Source of the DNA: Cristatella mucedo
Lineage: Eukaryota; Bryozoa; Phylactolaemata; Cristatellidae
NCBI GenBank assembly: GCA_009760855.2
Contig: WPIO01000036.1
Location: forward strand, 642,501-706,500
DNA length: 64,000 nucleotides
Direction of reading: 5' to 3'
Made by a program: the position numbers and the translations under genes. Below the pieces are notes generated by a model, which was not told where the DNA came from, made no database searches, and was given only the letters and a program-made list of their open reading frames with translations. This document shows positions 1 through 9,938 of this stretch, one piece after another (the stretch's first letter is position 1; each line of letters begins with the position of its first letter).

Positions 1-280
1 AGCGAAATAGACTGCAGCGAGCAAAACCGCGATCCAACAAAATTTACTGCAGTGGATTGCACGATAAAGCGCTCGCAAGAGCACGCCATTCTGTGGAAAC
101 ACTTGAGCGATAGCGTAATATATTATGTAATATAATTTGATGCTTCAACTGATCACTGGTGCGTTTGCGGTGGATTGCGGTAGTGGCTAGCGTATTTCCA
201 GCCCATTTGAGCGAGAATTTGTGAGCTCAATTGCATGGAATTCGGCGGGGAATATGTTATAATCGTATTCGTATATTTCA

Positions 281-600
281 TCCGAGGAACCACTTAAGTA
301 CGGGATACGTCAAGGGTATGAGGAACTCATTACCGACGCAGTTCACAACGTCCGCTAACATGACAACATAAGCTTAAAACGCACTTGCTTACTACAGCGT
401 TTGATGGGTCTTTGCGATTTGTCCTTCATGTGCTTTATTCCTGCTTACATTGAGCCTGCCAATTGCTGATTGATGCCACCAATTGTTTGGAAATGCTTTC
501 TATACAGAGCATCTGCAAAGTGCCTAGAAAGATATTCAGTTCTCTGACGGCGCTGTACGAATGTATTAATATTATCAGTATTAATATAGCTATGGCATAC
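281..600 (+). mobile_element. LINE-A fragment (decayed)
   Basis: A short piece at 281-320 resembles the reverse-transcriptase segment before the GVPQGS motif seen again near 5290-5330. Bases 375-590 match the LINE-A 3' end: the coding end, the GGGTCTTTGCGATTTGTCC stretch, then TGCCTAGAAAGATATTCAG and TTCTCTGACGGCGCTGTA. The region between has been lost. No intact frame remains. Confidence 0.6.
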
Positions 601-842
601 CGCAGTATTCATTCGAAATTCGAGCTTCGAACCGCTAATTTATCAGTGATTCTTTTTGATTAATTAAACCGGAACTCGGTATTTGATGCATCAGAGATCT
701 AACAGGAAGAGCAAGTTTACTTTATCCCAAAGACCAGAGGAGTCAAAGCTCATAAAAAAGAAGTGCGTGACCTCACGCGTATGTGTGAAATACATATATA
801 TTATACATATAATAAATAAATAAATATATACATATATCGTAT

Positions 843-1475
843 ATAAATATACGGGTTGCCAGCTGCCGCCTATGCCGCACGGAGGCGGAGACCGCTTGCC
901 ACGTGCTGAGCCACTGCCGGCCGATGGTGCAAGCAATTACGGCCCGACGCAACCTGGTTCTGGGCCGCCTAATCGGAGCTCTTCCGGCCACCACGTTCAA
1001 CTGCATGTCGTCAGGCCGCGCCCTCCCGCTTGCCGGTGGTCTGGCTCTCAAGCCTGACCTGGTCATTGACAACGACACTGATTTAGTAATTGTGGATGTG
1101 ACAGTGCCATTCGACAGCAGAGAGGGATGGCCTGATTTTTGGTGACCCGGAACAACACCGATAAATACGCAGCCATTGGCCGGTCTTTCCTGACCGCTGG
1201 CTACCGGTCGGCAGTGGTGAGTGAGGGCCTTCGTGGTCGGGACTCTCGGCAGGTGGTGGCCAAATAATGAAGCTTGCCCGGCCGATCCCGGCATCCCTCG
1301 CGCGGAAAGGACGATTTTAAGGCGGCGCTGCATCTCCGACGCCATTACTTGCTCAGAAGCTAATTACTTACGCCATTACTTGCTCAGAAGCCGTGTGGTC
1401 CTTGTTCCTGAACCGGGAGGCCCGGGTAGCACCCGCGACCCCGGCAGGGCAGGGCAGGGTACCACTGGCTAATGT
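843..1475 (+). pseudogene. R2-superfamily LINE C-terminus with restriction-like endonuclease, broken
   Basis: The frame through 845-1145 reads a Cys/His knuckle (CRLC...HVLSHC) followed by KPDLVI and, 13 residues later, VIVDVTVPFD. This fits the PD...D core of the restriction-like endonuclease found C-terminal to reverse transcriptase in R2-type LINEs. The frame stops at 1145. The homologous continuation (FVVGTLGRW, then RTILRRRCISDAI) resumes in another frame from 1221, so at least one frameshift is present. No RT domain is seen upstream, so this is a 5'-truncated dead copy. It is unrelated to the APE-type LINEs elsewhere in the window. Confidence 0.7.
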
Positions 1476-1637
1476 ATATACGCACGGTAAATATCGTAAT
1501 AAATCTTGATATATATATATATGTATAGATATACAGCGTTAAGCTATATGTACACGTATATTTATATGTACCTATGCATGTCCTCACACTAGGATGGTAA
1601 CTGTGCATGTCCTCAGAATAGGATGGCAAGGAAAGAG

Positions 1638-2010
1638 TAATAATAATCATAATTCACTTGACAAAGCGCCCTCAGACAACTCAATCTCTTTCTAGGCGCT
1701 TTACACTTGCTGCAAAGGGAAATGCAATTGAATGGTAAGTAAAATCATGCTTGAAAAACAAACAAAATGAATAATATGGTTAGAGGTGATATGCACAGGC
1801 TCAGCATGCAAATGTGGTTTGGTGCAGCATGCACGGTGTCAGCACGCATAAGCACATCAAGGACGAATCCTAGGAACCCGCTAAATGCTGTCCTAAATAG
1901 GTGTGTTTTTAGGTTCCTTTTAAATGTGGTCAGGTCAGGGGATTTTCTGAAGCAGGTCGGGAGGGAGTTCCAGGCTGTGGGAGCATACGAACTAAGACTT
2001 GGTTCGACCA
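1638..2010 (-). mobile_element. LINE-A 3' end
   Basis: Read on the - strand, the last RT-ORF codons (SYAPTAWNSLPTCFRKSPDL, then FKRNLKTHLFRTAFSGFL) lead into a 3' UTR with the GCGCC...GGCGC stem and an ATTATTATTA tail at 1638-1650. The copy is truncated at its 5' end near 2010. Confidence 0.85.
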
Positions 2011-2204
2011 GTTTCAACCGATGGCTACTCGCGTAAGGATTACTGTCGATATAGCTAAAATGGCGTCTCGCGACTTTCACTTCGGGTCATGTGCTAGGCC
2101 GCACTCCTAACGGGGTACGGACAATCCCCCCCCCCCGGGACGTTTCCCCCTGGACATTTCCCCACGGATATTTCCCCTTTCCTGCGGTTGGATATTTCCC
2201 CCGG

Positions 2205-2443
2205 GTTTATGGTTTAGGATTTAGGGTTTAGGATTTAGGGTTTAGTGTTTAGGGTTGTAGAGTTTAGAGTTTAGTGGCTTAGTTTTTATGGTATAGGGTT
2301 TAGGTTTAAGTGTTTAGGGGTTTAGAGTTTAGTATTTAGGGTTTAGGGTTTGGGGTTTGATGGTTTAAGGGTTTAATATTTAGAGTTTTAGGGTTTAGGG
2401 TTTAGTGTTTAGAGTTTTAGGGTTTAGGGTTCAGGATTTAGGG
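2205..2443 (+). repeat. Degenerate TTTAGGG-type array
   Basis: About 240 bp of heptamer-like units: TTTAGGG, TTTAGGA, TTTAGTG, TTTAGAG. The motif resembles plant-type telomere repeats rather than the usual animal TTAGGG. It is heavily mutated and lies inside an element with inverted ends, so it is an interstitial array and not a chromosome end. Confidence 0.8.
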
Positions 2444-2537
2444 CGGGCTGTGCCTATGCAGTCTAAATCCACCCTTGCTCGTATTCCGCGCTTTAATTAG
2501 TGCGTATTACGGCATAAAGAGATGTGTTGAGATCGAG

Positions 2538-2735
2538 TTATACTCGGTAGACCTCTGAGGCTTCGCGCTCATTTACAGGAACGCGCGGCACGCCGTAGTG
2601 CGCGCCCGTTTTGACGAATACGAACGAGTGCCTGGCGGCGTCGAGCGGGACCGAGCTTCCGCGGGACCAAACTGCATAGCTCGCCGACGCCGCCGCCGCT
2701 CGCTCCATTAGAAACCATCTTTCCAATCCATCCAT
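2538..2735 (-). other. Open frame inside the fold-back element, unidentified
   Basis: A 65-codon frame (starts MDGLERWFLMERAAAA) in a locally GC-rich stretch within the fold-back element. I recognise no family. It could be a captured host exon or chance. Confidence 0.15.
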
Positions 2736-2788
2736 ACTTCTAATTATACTGTGTTGATTTTATTTTAATAGAGCGTGAACTTCATTTG

Positions 2789-2817
2789 ATCATATATATA
2801 TATATATATATATATAT
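2789..2817. repeat. (TA)n microsatellite
   Basis: Short uninterrupted TA tract inside the fold-back element. Confidence 0.9.
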
Positions 2818-3147
2818 CTGTATTCTTAGTTATACATTTATCAATATAGGAGGGGAAAGGTCCTATCTCGGGGGAAATGTCCTAGGTTCCACCAGGGGGC
2901 AAATGTCGGGGGGGGGGAACGGTCAGGGGGGAAACGTCCTACAACCATCCTAACGGCACCGTCGTGTCCCAGCCAATGCGCGACAAATACCAGTAAAGCG
3001 TGAACCTTCCACCATGGCTAGAGGCTTATTGATGGAGCAATCACCAATGCACGCAATTATACCGCAAGATGCGGAAACATGGCAGCAAAGAAGAGCGAAG
3101 CTCGGACCTTAAAACATAAAAAGAGGCCGCATCCAATGCCTAGAGGT

Positions 3148-4400
3148 TGTAATGTAATGTATCTCCGTCTGTAACTCCACTAAGCCATACAAACTATGTG
3201 GGTGTTACGCAGGAGAGTTTTGCATAGCACACTCACAGCTTAAGCGGCTTTCGGTGCGCATTCGGTTGCCAAAAGACCTCATCTCATGCGACAAGGAGAA
3301 AGTGGAAAGCATAGAAAAGTCAGGAGAGCAGTTGAGGTAGGGATGAGCCATAGTCGGCAGCAGAAGAGTAGTTGTCGTTGTGTGAGAATTTTGGAAGCGA
3401 GTATCACAGTCTAGGACCTGCAGAGCTAAAGCTTCTGTCGCAATTGGTCTTTTAGCGGTAGGAATGGAACAGCTAATTTATTGTCCATTAATTACCTGAG
3501 GGCAAGAGGAGACTGAAACTGGTGTAGAAGTTCAGCTAGGTGCGACGGAGCCAAGCCGTGAAGGGCCTTGCGGGTCAGCTTGAGAATGTTTCTCTGTATC
3601 CGTTGATCAACCGGCATCCACCCTAGCTCTTTTAGCAAAGGAGGCATGCGTTTAAACCTCTGGGACTTGAAGACTAGCCTTGTAGTCATATTCATAGCCA
3701 GCTGCAGTGGCCTAGTTGCTTTCTTTGGTAGCCCAGCTAAAAGGGAATCACAATAATCAAGCCGAGACAGAACTAAAGAGCTAGTTAAATGTTTTGCAAG
3801 CCACTGTGGAAGACAGCTCCCAATCTTAGACAGTGATCGGACCGCAGTGATGGCTAACTGTAGAAGCCGGCGTCTGAATGAAGCTTTCAAAATTAATTTA
3901 GACAGCTGTTGAAAACAACACCTACATTTCGAGCACGTGATGATGGTCGCACAACAGCATCACTTATTTGACGAGCAAAGCCTTTTAATCCTGCCACGCG
4001 CTTACAAACCACATTCCTATGAGCAGCAGTTTGGTTTTATCGTCATTTAGTTTCAAGAAGTTTTTTGACATCCAGGATCGAATGTTGGCAAGGCAAACAT
4101 TCAGTGTATCAGTTGCTTCAGCAGATTCCGACGGTTTTAATGACAAATACAGCTGAGTGTCGAAAGCATAAAAGTGATATCCTATTCCATGGGCCTTAAT
4201 CACTTTTCCCAGAGGTTGAGTGTAAATGAAGAACAGCAAGGGACCGAGGGCGGACCCTTGAGGGACTCCACAGGTGACCCGTCTCGTGTGTGAGACCTGA
4301 CCCCCACACGACACGGATTGAACACGATCAGACAAGTCTATTCGACAGCGATGGAGGGCTACCGGCATACAGAACAAGCAGGAGCGAAACAAAACGCGTA
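3148..4400 (-). mobile_element. LINE-B, 5'-truncated, dead
   Basis: The - strand encodes the C-terminal half of an L2/CR1-like reverse transcriptase. GVPQGSALGPLLFFIY is followed by FYAFDTQ at 4159-4170, where the catalytic YADD has become YAFD, then SKNFLKLNDDKTKLLLIG, SRLDYCDSLLAGLPKKATRP and LKELGWMPVDQRIQ. The 3' UTR ends in GGAGATACATTACATTACA at 3148. Frames are split between 3492-3890 and 3985-4413. The reverse complement of the same 3' end recurs at 8.6-9.2, 33.6-35.0 and 45.3-46.5 kb. Confidence 0.88.
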
Positions 4401-5537
4401 CGGTATATCTCAACTGCCCCAGTGTGGTCTTGAGGACAAGTGCTCCGGACCACAGGTCAAGGTCAAGAGCGCCACGTCTCGAGCTCGGCTGATTGAAAGT
4501 TATACGGCTTCGACTTTTACTTGTACAACTGGTTCCTAGTCGCTATAATTCAAGAGCCGCAAACACCAAATACCTCGGCGGCGATAAGGTGGCTTATCGA
4601 GCTTGCCGCTATTTTTTTAAAGGAAGGAATTAATTTATTATTTGTGTGGCGTAGTCAAAATACTACCCGCTCTGAGCAGAGGGCAGATACGATACGCAGC
4701 CATCTCGCAACATCTCGCAACAATAAAAGAAGAGGCGTGACGGTCGGGAGACCCTGCGAAGTTAGCCGTACAACGTCGACTGACCGCATTGTCCCGGGTC
4801 AAAGCTTACCTCTCTGAAAAACATTTCTGGCTATGGGCCGAGCGTATCGTTATGTGGAGTTGATTTGAAATATCGGTTAGTACAGGGTTGCAGAGCTAAA
4901 ATTCAAACGGCTCTTGCAATTAGAATTTTTTAATAATAATAAAACATTTCTAAGACCTCCTTAGAAAGCTACATCTTATTCTAAGCAATTTGTGTAGGCT
5001 TACACAGACACTTCAAAACTAGAAAGTATGTTACAGCTTGGTTTTAGAGCTAATCACTCCACCAAGTCAGTATTGCTTCGGGTGTATAACGAACTTCTCA
5101 GAAATGCAGCCTTAGGGAAAGTCTCTCAGCTTGTTTTGCTTGATATTTTGGAAGAGTTTGATACTATTGACCCCAAGTTCTTCTCGAGTGCCCCTCATCA
5201 CGCCTGGACATCACTGGCAATGCACAGCAATGGTTTAGATCCTATCTCAGTGGGAGACTATCTAGTATTGATGTAAATGGGTAAAAATCATCAAAGGAAC
5301 CACTAAAGTATGGGAAACCTCGGGGTTTCGTGCTAGGTCCTCTTCTTTTTACATTTTATACTTTTCCTATTACACCAACGTGGTTGCCATGCACGATTTA
5401 GGCTTCCACTTTTATGCAGATGAAACAGAGCTGCACATATGGCTTGATTCATCCCAGCCCTCCAGCGGGTCGAATGATCTTAACTACTTTTTTGAATCTG
5501 CACATGGATGGCAACAAACGTTCTCAAACTGAATGAT

Positions 5538-5652
5538 AATAATAGTAATAATAATAATATTAATAATAATAATAATACACTTGACAAAGTCCTCAGAGAA
5601 CTCAATCTCTTTCTAAGTGCTTTAAAATTGCTGCAAAGGAAACACAATGACA
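5538..5652 (-). mobile_element. LINE-A 3' tip inserted in older LINE-A
   Basis: The AAT-rich tail, then CACTTGACAAAG, CTCAGAGAACTCAATCTC and TTTCTAAGTGCTTTAAAATTG form the reverse complement of the LINE-A 3' stem-loop. On either side the older LINE reads across (LND before; NKTK-like then LLMSK after). Confidence 0.8.
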
Positions 5653-5954
5653 AAACAAAATAACTCTTTATGAGCAAATCAAGTATGAATCAGAAATGGG
5701 TAGGACTAGCGTTCAAAATGGGCGCAGTCAGCATTTCTCTTGTAGCATCTGCCCAAAATTTAGGTGTTCTGTTCTAAAGTGACTTTCACTAGACTACCAC
5801 ATCAGCTCCAAAGTCAAGTCTGCCTACTTTCAGCTACATAACATAGCTGAAATTTGGGTTTGCTTAGACAGGGATACTACATCTTATTTGGTCCATACAT
5901 CTGTGATATCCCGTCATGACTTCAGTAATTCACTGCTTCTGGTCTACAAGCATG

Positions 5955-6099
5955 CAGTGGCGTACCGAAGGGGGCAGATGGTATATGCCATTGGGCGCTG
6001 GATCGGGGGGGGGGAGGGGGCACAACAATTGATGCCTAATACTGGGAGGGGTATCACGTAGTTCATCCACGGGCACCGAATATCCTAGGAGCGCCACTG
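5955..6099. mobile_element. hAT-like MITE, 145 bp
   Basis: The ends are inverted: CAGTGGCGTACC at the left, and CAGTGGCGCTCC on the reverse strand at the right. CAGTGGCG is typical of hAT termini. The flanks (ACAAGCATG left, CCAGCAATG right) look like a decayed 8-bp target duplication of the LINE-A sequence CCAGCATG. The interior carries a G-run (GGGGGGGGGAGGGGG) and no coding capacity. Confidence 0.65.
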
Positions 6100-6129
6100 C
6101 CAGCAATGCGTGCAACCAGGCACCATGCG

Positions 6130-6258
6130 GTTATGTAATGTATCTCCGTCTGTAACTCCACAAAGTCATAAAGACTATGTGGGTGTTACGCTAGAGAGTT
6201 TTGTATAGCGCACGCACAGCCTAAGCGGCTTTCGGTACGCATTCGGTAGCCAACAGGA
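6130..6258 (-). mobile_element. LINE-B 3' tip inserted in LINE-A
   Basis: Reverse complement of the LINE-B 3' end: TGTAATGTATCTCCGTCTG, GTGGGTGTTACG, AAGCGGCTTTCGGTACGC. LINE-A resumes immediately after with TTGGTGCAAAACTGATCAGC. Confidence 0.85.
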
Positions 6259-6839
6259 TTGGTGCAAAACTGATCAGCTAGGTTTGTCTTTCGCGTGCGT
6301 CTTTGGTGCCACATCACAACACTTCTCGCCGACCTGCGATGGCTCCAAATTGAGCAGCGCACCGACTTTAAGGTTCTGTTTAACTCAACTTTTAGGCCAC
6401 TTAATTCTCTGGCTCTAGCCTACATTTAAGAAATACTTCTAAACCATCCATCTCGAAACAACCTCGAATCCTCAGGAGACAGTGCCTTTAACCCTTTAGC
6501 TTGTATACCAATAAAGCGTGGAACTCACTCCCGACTGACATCACGACACTCCCCCTACTTGACATTTAAAAGAAGCTAAAAGTAAAAACGCACCTATTTC
6601 TCACAGCATTTGGTGGGTCCTTGTAACTTTTTATTTGTGTGCTTATGCGTGCTAAAACCATGCACGTTACTCCTAGCCATATTATGCTTGTTGACACTGT
6701 GCACGTTACCTCTAACCGTACGATCGTGCTTCCGTTATAGCATGTGTAAAAGGCCTAGAAAGAGATTAATTTCTCTGGGGCGCTATAAAAATTGATTGTT
6801 TTTGTTGTTATTATGATTATGTTAGAAAGGATGAATTCA

Positions 6840-7210
6840 ATTGGGATGTGAAAATATGTACGATTTCAGCAGGCATAAGCACATGTAGGAAAATTCATAA
6901 AGATGCTGCAATCGCTGTGAAGAACAGGTATGTTTTAGCTTATTTGTAGATTTCCTTAAGTCAGGGGAGGCAGAGATAATGTCAGATGGTAGTAAGATTC
7001 AGAATTTTGGAGCGTACGAGGTGAATGCACACTCTCCTAATGGTTTCAGGTTGGTTGGAGGCAAATCTATTCGATTTGAGTCAGAAGAGCAGGTGGTACT
7101 ATGCTAGACCTGATTAGGAAATATTTCCTTATAGGCAGGCCGCTGCAAGAGATTGAAGAGACCTAAACTGGGGTAACAGAATTCTGAAGTCATTGTGATG
7201 CTCGATGAGG
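6840..7210 (-). mobile_element. Old LINE-A 3' half
   Basis: Antisense match to the LINE-A 3' region: CAGGCATAAGCACATGTAGG, then TTTGGAGCGTACGAGGTGAA and AATGGTTTCAGGTTGGTTGG. Strongly diverged, no frame. Confidence 0.6.
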
Positions 7211-8036
7211 AGCTAGTGGGTCGGTGAGAGAAGTAGTGTAACGTTGCAGTTGAGAAGTTCAAGACATTCAAGCCACAGAGTTTTCACCAACTTATTTCAG
7301 AATCTTATTGCAGCTCCAGGAAGTTTTACAGTTGATATATTTAGTATTTAGTATATAGTTGGTATAATGTTGGTACATTTAGTATATAGTTTGTATAAAG
7401 ATCTGCGAGTTTCTAGTAACGGAGACCGAAATTGGGTCTCACAAATTCACCGGCAAGCTTTACGGTACCCTGATCTCAGCTGACGTGGATTTTCGAAAAA
7501 TTGCTGGGCTGAAAGAAGGCAGACTTGACTATGCACCCGATGTTGACATCTAGCAAAAAGTTGCTTTGGAGGAGTTCACCCAGATTGTGTGCAGAAACTT
7601 CGGGAGTTATGCTGACCGAAGTAAATTTTCATTCGACGCCGCACAACAAACGCCATTGACTGGAAACGACGGCGAAAGACGCGCACGACGCATTCCTACA
7701 GAATCAAGAGCGCCCGAGGCAATTATTTTTTGTGCAGACTCTTAATGTCAAGCTTTTCGAGACTACACTGTAATCCGCGACTAATAACCTACATAAGCTG
7801 AGTAAGAGATCATTTTAGTCAAAGGCGGCAGCGTGTCAACACCATATGACTCGCCACTACTGGCGGAAATGATGATCGGCAGCCGAAAGTCGAGCATCAA
7901 GTACGACGCATTTTTGACAGATCAGCTAATTGCCCTTTACCTTTACTGGTGTTATTGTTATTCCTTGAATGGCCGCGACATACTGCTCGCCGAAGTAGCA
8001 TATCTACGAAGTGGCCACGTCCTGTCTCGCCTGTCT

Positions 8037-8410
8037 GGCCTCCTGGTCAAGGCCTCCTGGTCAAGCCCTCTTGGTCAAGGCCTCCTGGTCAAGGCCTCCT
8101 GGTCAAGGCCTCCTGGTCAAGGCCTCCTGGTCAAGGCCTCCTGGTCAAGGCCTCCTGGTCAAGGCCTCCTGGTCAAGGCCTCCTGGTCAAGGCCTCCTGG
8201 TCAAGGCCTCCTGGTCAAGGCCTCCTGGTCAAGGCCTCCTGGTCAAGGCCTCCTGGGCAAGGCCTCCTGGTCAAGGCCTCCTGGTCAAGGCCTCCTGGTC
8301 AAGGCCTCCTGGTCAAGGCCTCCTGGTCAAGGCCTCCTGGTCAAGGCCTCCTGGTCAAGGCCTCCTGGTCAAGGCCTCCTGGTCAAGGCCTCCTGGTCAA
8401 GGCCTCCTGG
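8037..8410 (+). repeat. 14-bp minisatellite, 26 units in exact register
   Basis: The unit GGCCTCCTGGTCAA repeats from 8037, with 26 full units and a 10-base partial unit and no indel (364 bp = 26 x 14). Visible variants are one unit GCCCTCTTGGTCAA near the start and one TCCTGGGCAA near 8250. Because 14 is not a multiple of 3, each + frame repeats every 42 bases and encodes the same 14-residue period (GLLVKASWSRPPGQ). All three + frames are open through the array. No flanking gene supports translation. Confidence 0.97.
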
Positions 8411-8454
8411 CGGCTGTCGCAGGTTCTGCCGGCTGCATTAAAGGAGTCTCGTGT

Positions 8455-8570
8455 AAATGTGATAATGATAATAGCTATAATTACAACAATTCCTTTATGT
8501 AGCACCCTAAGGGAACTTACTCTCTATTCAAGTGCTTTACAGCTCACAGCAAGGGAAGCAATAGTAATGA
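8455..8570 (-). mobile_element. LINE-C type 3' tip
   Basis: Pattern GCACCCTAAGGGAACTTACT, then TCTATTCAAGTGCTTTACAG and CACAGCAAGGGAAGC. It is related to the LINE-A 3' stem-loop but has its own spacer, as at 15.7, 17.3 and 24.0 kb. Confidence 0.55.
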
Positions 8571-8599
8571 CCTAAGAGTTAATGACAGAATGGCATCCT

Positions 8600-9220
8600 G
8601 ATTAGGCAAGCAAAAGGCAACTGCAAATGGCTATGAATATGTCTGCAAGGCTAGTATTCAAGTCCCAGAGGTTTGACCATGCGTCTCTTTTGCCAAAAGA
8701 GCTAGGATGGCTGCCGGTTGATTAACGGATGCAGAGTGAAGTTCTTACGCTGAACCACAAGGCCCGCCACGGCTTGGCTTCAGCAGACTTAACTGAACTG
8801 CTGCACCAGTTTCAGCATCCTCGTGCCCTCGGGTCCTGTAAGGACCATAAATTAGCTTTCCATTCCTCGGCTTAAAGACCGTTGGCGACAGAAGCTTGAG
8901 CGAGCTCTGCAGATCCTAGACTGTGGAACTTCCACAATTCCTACGCAACGACAACTACTCTCCTACTGCCGACTATGGCTCATCCTTTCAGTGGTCCTGA
9001 GCTGCTACTTTCGTGCTACTCACTACCTCAACTGCTCTCCTGACTCTGCTATGCTTCCTACTTTCTCTTTGTTGCGTAAGACGAAGTCTGTTGGCTACCG
9101 AATGCGTACCGAAAGCCGCTTAGGCTTTGAGTGCGCTGGGCAAAACTCTCCTGCGTAACACCCACAGAGTCTTTGCGGCTTTGTGGAGTCATAGACGGAG
9201 ATACATTATAATAAAAAGCA
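8600..9220 (+). mobile_element. LINE-B 3' end
   Basis: Decayed frames encode the segments MNM.ARLVFKSQRF, LPKELGWLPV and TELLHQFQHPRAL, then the 3' UTR GAAAGCCGCTTAGGCTTTGA and GGAGATACATTATAATAAAA. Truncated at the 5' end and not translatable. Confidence 0.85.
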
Positions 9221-9544
9221 CGCCAAAGTAGGCAAGGAGGCGCTAAGGGCAGCTGGGCAGCAGGAGCTCTGGCCACTGGCCTCTGGCCGGTGACGTGAGC
9301 ACTTAATCATGCTCAACTGAGCCCTCAAAGCGGACAGCGAAAACGACGCGTTCACTTGGCACTATACACAAACACACGAGTCCTGGCCCCTTGTCTTGCT
9401 TGATGTGCGCAGTTTCGGAAGGTGCTCGGGTGCGAGGACGCGTTGCCCCTAGGCCAAGCGGCCGGGGTTATTGGAGGGGGTCAGAGTTCATTCGAAATTT
9501 CTCGACGCACCCAATTCCCAGACGGACGAAACGGCGCGTCGGCC

Positions 9545-9650
9545 GCTGAATAATGAGAATAATAATAATAATTATAATAATGCACTTGATAAAGCGCCCT
9601 CAGAGAACTCAATCTCTTTCTAGGCGCTTTACATTTGCTGCAAAGGGAGC
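9545..9650 (-). mobile_element. LINE-A 3' tip, about 100 bp
   Basis: AATAATAATAATTATAATAA, then GCACTTGATAAAGCGCCC and CTTTCTAGGCGCTTTACATT: only the terminal stem-loop and tail of LINE-A. It ends where the GC-rich block begins. Confidence 0.9.
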
Positions 9651-9849
9651 CGAAGCTTCTCGATCGTCGCGCACGTTCCGGTCCGTACGAGTTTAGGACA
9701 TTTGAAGGGCGCGCGTTTCACCAAACGGTTGCTCGCCGATTGCAGTTTCGGCGTCGCCGCGTGGTGAAGTCGCGCTGCAGATGCCGCGAAGCAGGGCACT
9801 GCAGGGCTCCGCCATTGGGGTGCGCGCGGCGCCATCGGACCGGTGGCGA

Positions 9850-9938
9850 ATCCCGCCGCCGTCGACAGGATTCGAACCCCGGTATTTCGGGCTCCAGCTA
9901 CATCCGCAGCATCGCTAGCCAGTCCGCTCAGCGAGGCG
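9850..9938 (-). repeat. tRNA-like sequence (SINE head or tRNA relic)
   Basis: On the - strand a box A-like TCGCTGAGCGGACTGG is followed about 40 bases later by a perfect box B core, GGTTCGAATCC, and GACGGCGG that can pair with the 5' GCCGCC. The anticodon stem is poor, so it is more likely a pseudo-tRNA or SINE head than a working tRNA gene. Confidence 0.5.

Larger units (their letters stand above)
2110..2945. mobile_element. Fold-back/MITE-like element with C-run inverted ends
   Basis: The left end (about 2137-2200) repeats GGACGTTTCCCCC, TGGACATTTCCCC and GGATATTTCCCC. The right end (2849-2943), read on the other strand, gives GGACGTTTCCCCCC, GACATTTGCCCCC and GGACATTTCCCCC. The two ends are therefore inverted copies of the same short motif series, enclosing about 650 bp. 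The interior holds a degenerate TTTAGGG array, an anonymous open frame and a short (TA)n. There is no transposase. CCTAACGG occurs outside both ends. The arrangement fits a non-autonomous fold-back DNA element, but I cannot assign a superfamily. Confidence 0.55.
5028..6805 (+). mobile_element. Old LINE-A copy, host of three nested insertions
   Basis: The RT domain starts with LGFRANHSTKSVLLRVYNEL, continues LVLLDILEEFDTIDP (motif A) and GFHFYADETEL near 5413 (YADD mutated to YADE), then the usual C-terminal segments and the 3' UTR to about 6800. Three insertions interrupt it: a reverse LINE-A tip (5538-5652), a hAT-like MITE (5955-6099) and a reverse LINE-B tip (6130-6258). After each one the host LINE resumes at the expected point. 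Stops and frameshifts are frequent. Confidence 0.8.

Noticed and set aside
2205-2443. True telomere or chromosome end
   Set aside because: Repeats are degenerate, short, flanked by unique DNA on both sides and inside an element with inverted ends.
8037-8410. CRISPR array
   Set aside because: Contiguous identical 14-bp units without spacers, in an animal genome.
7833-8575. Three overlapping frames of 163-208 codons, repeat protein GLLVKASWSRPPGQ
   Set aside because: They arise from the 14-bp array in each frame; no start context, homologue or flanking coding sequence. Kept as a repeat, not a gene.
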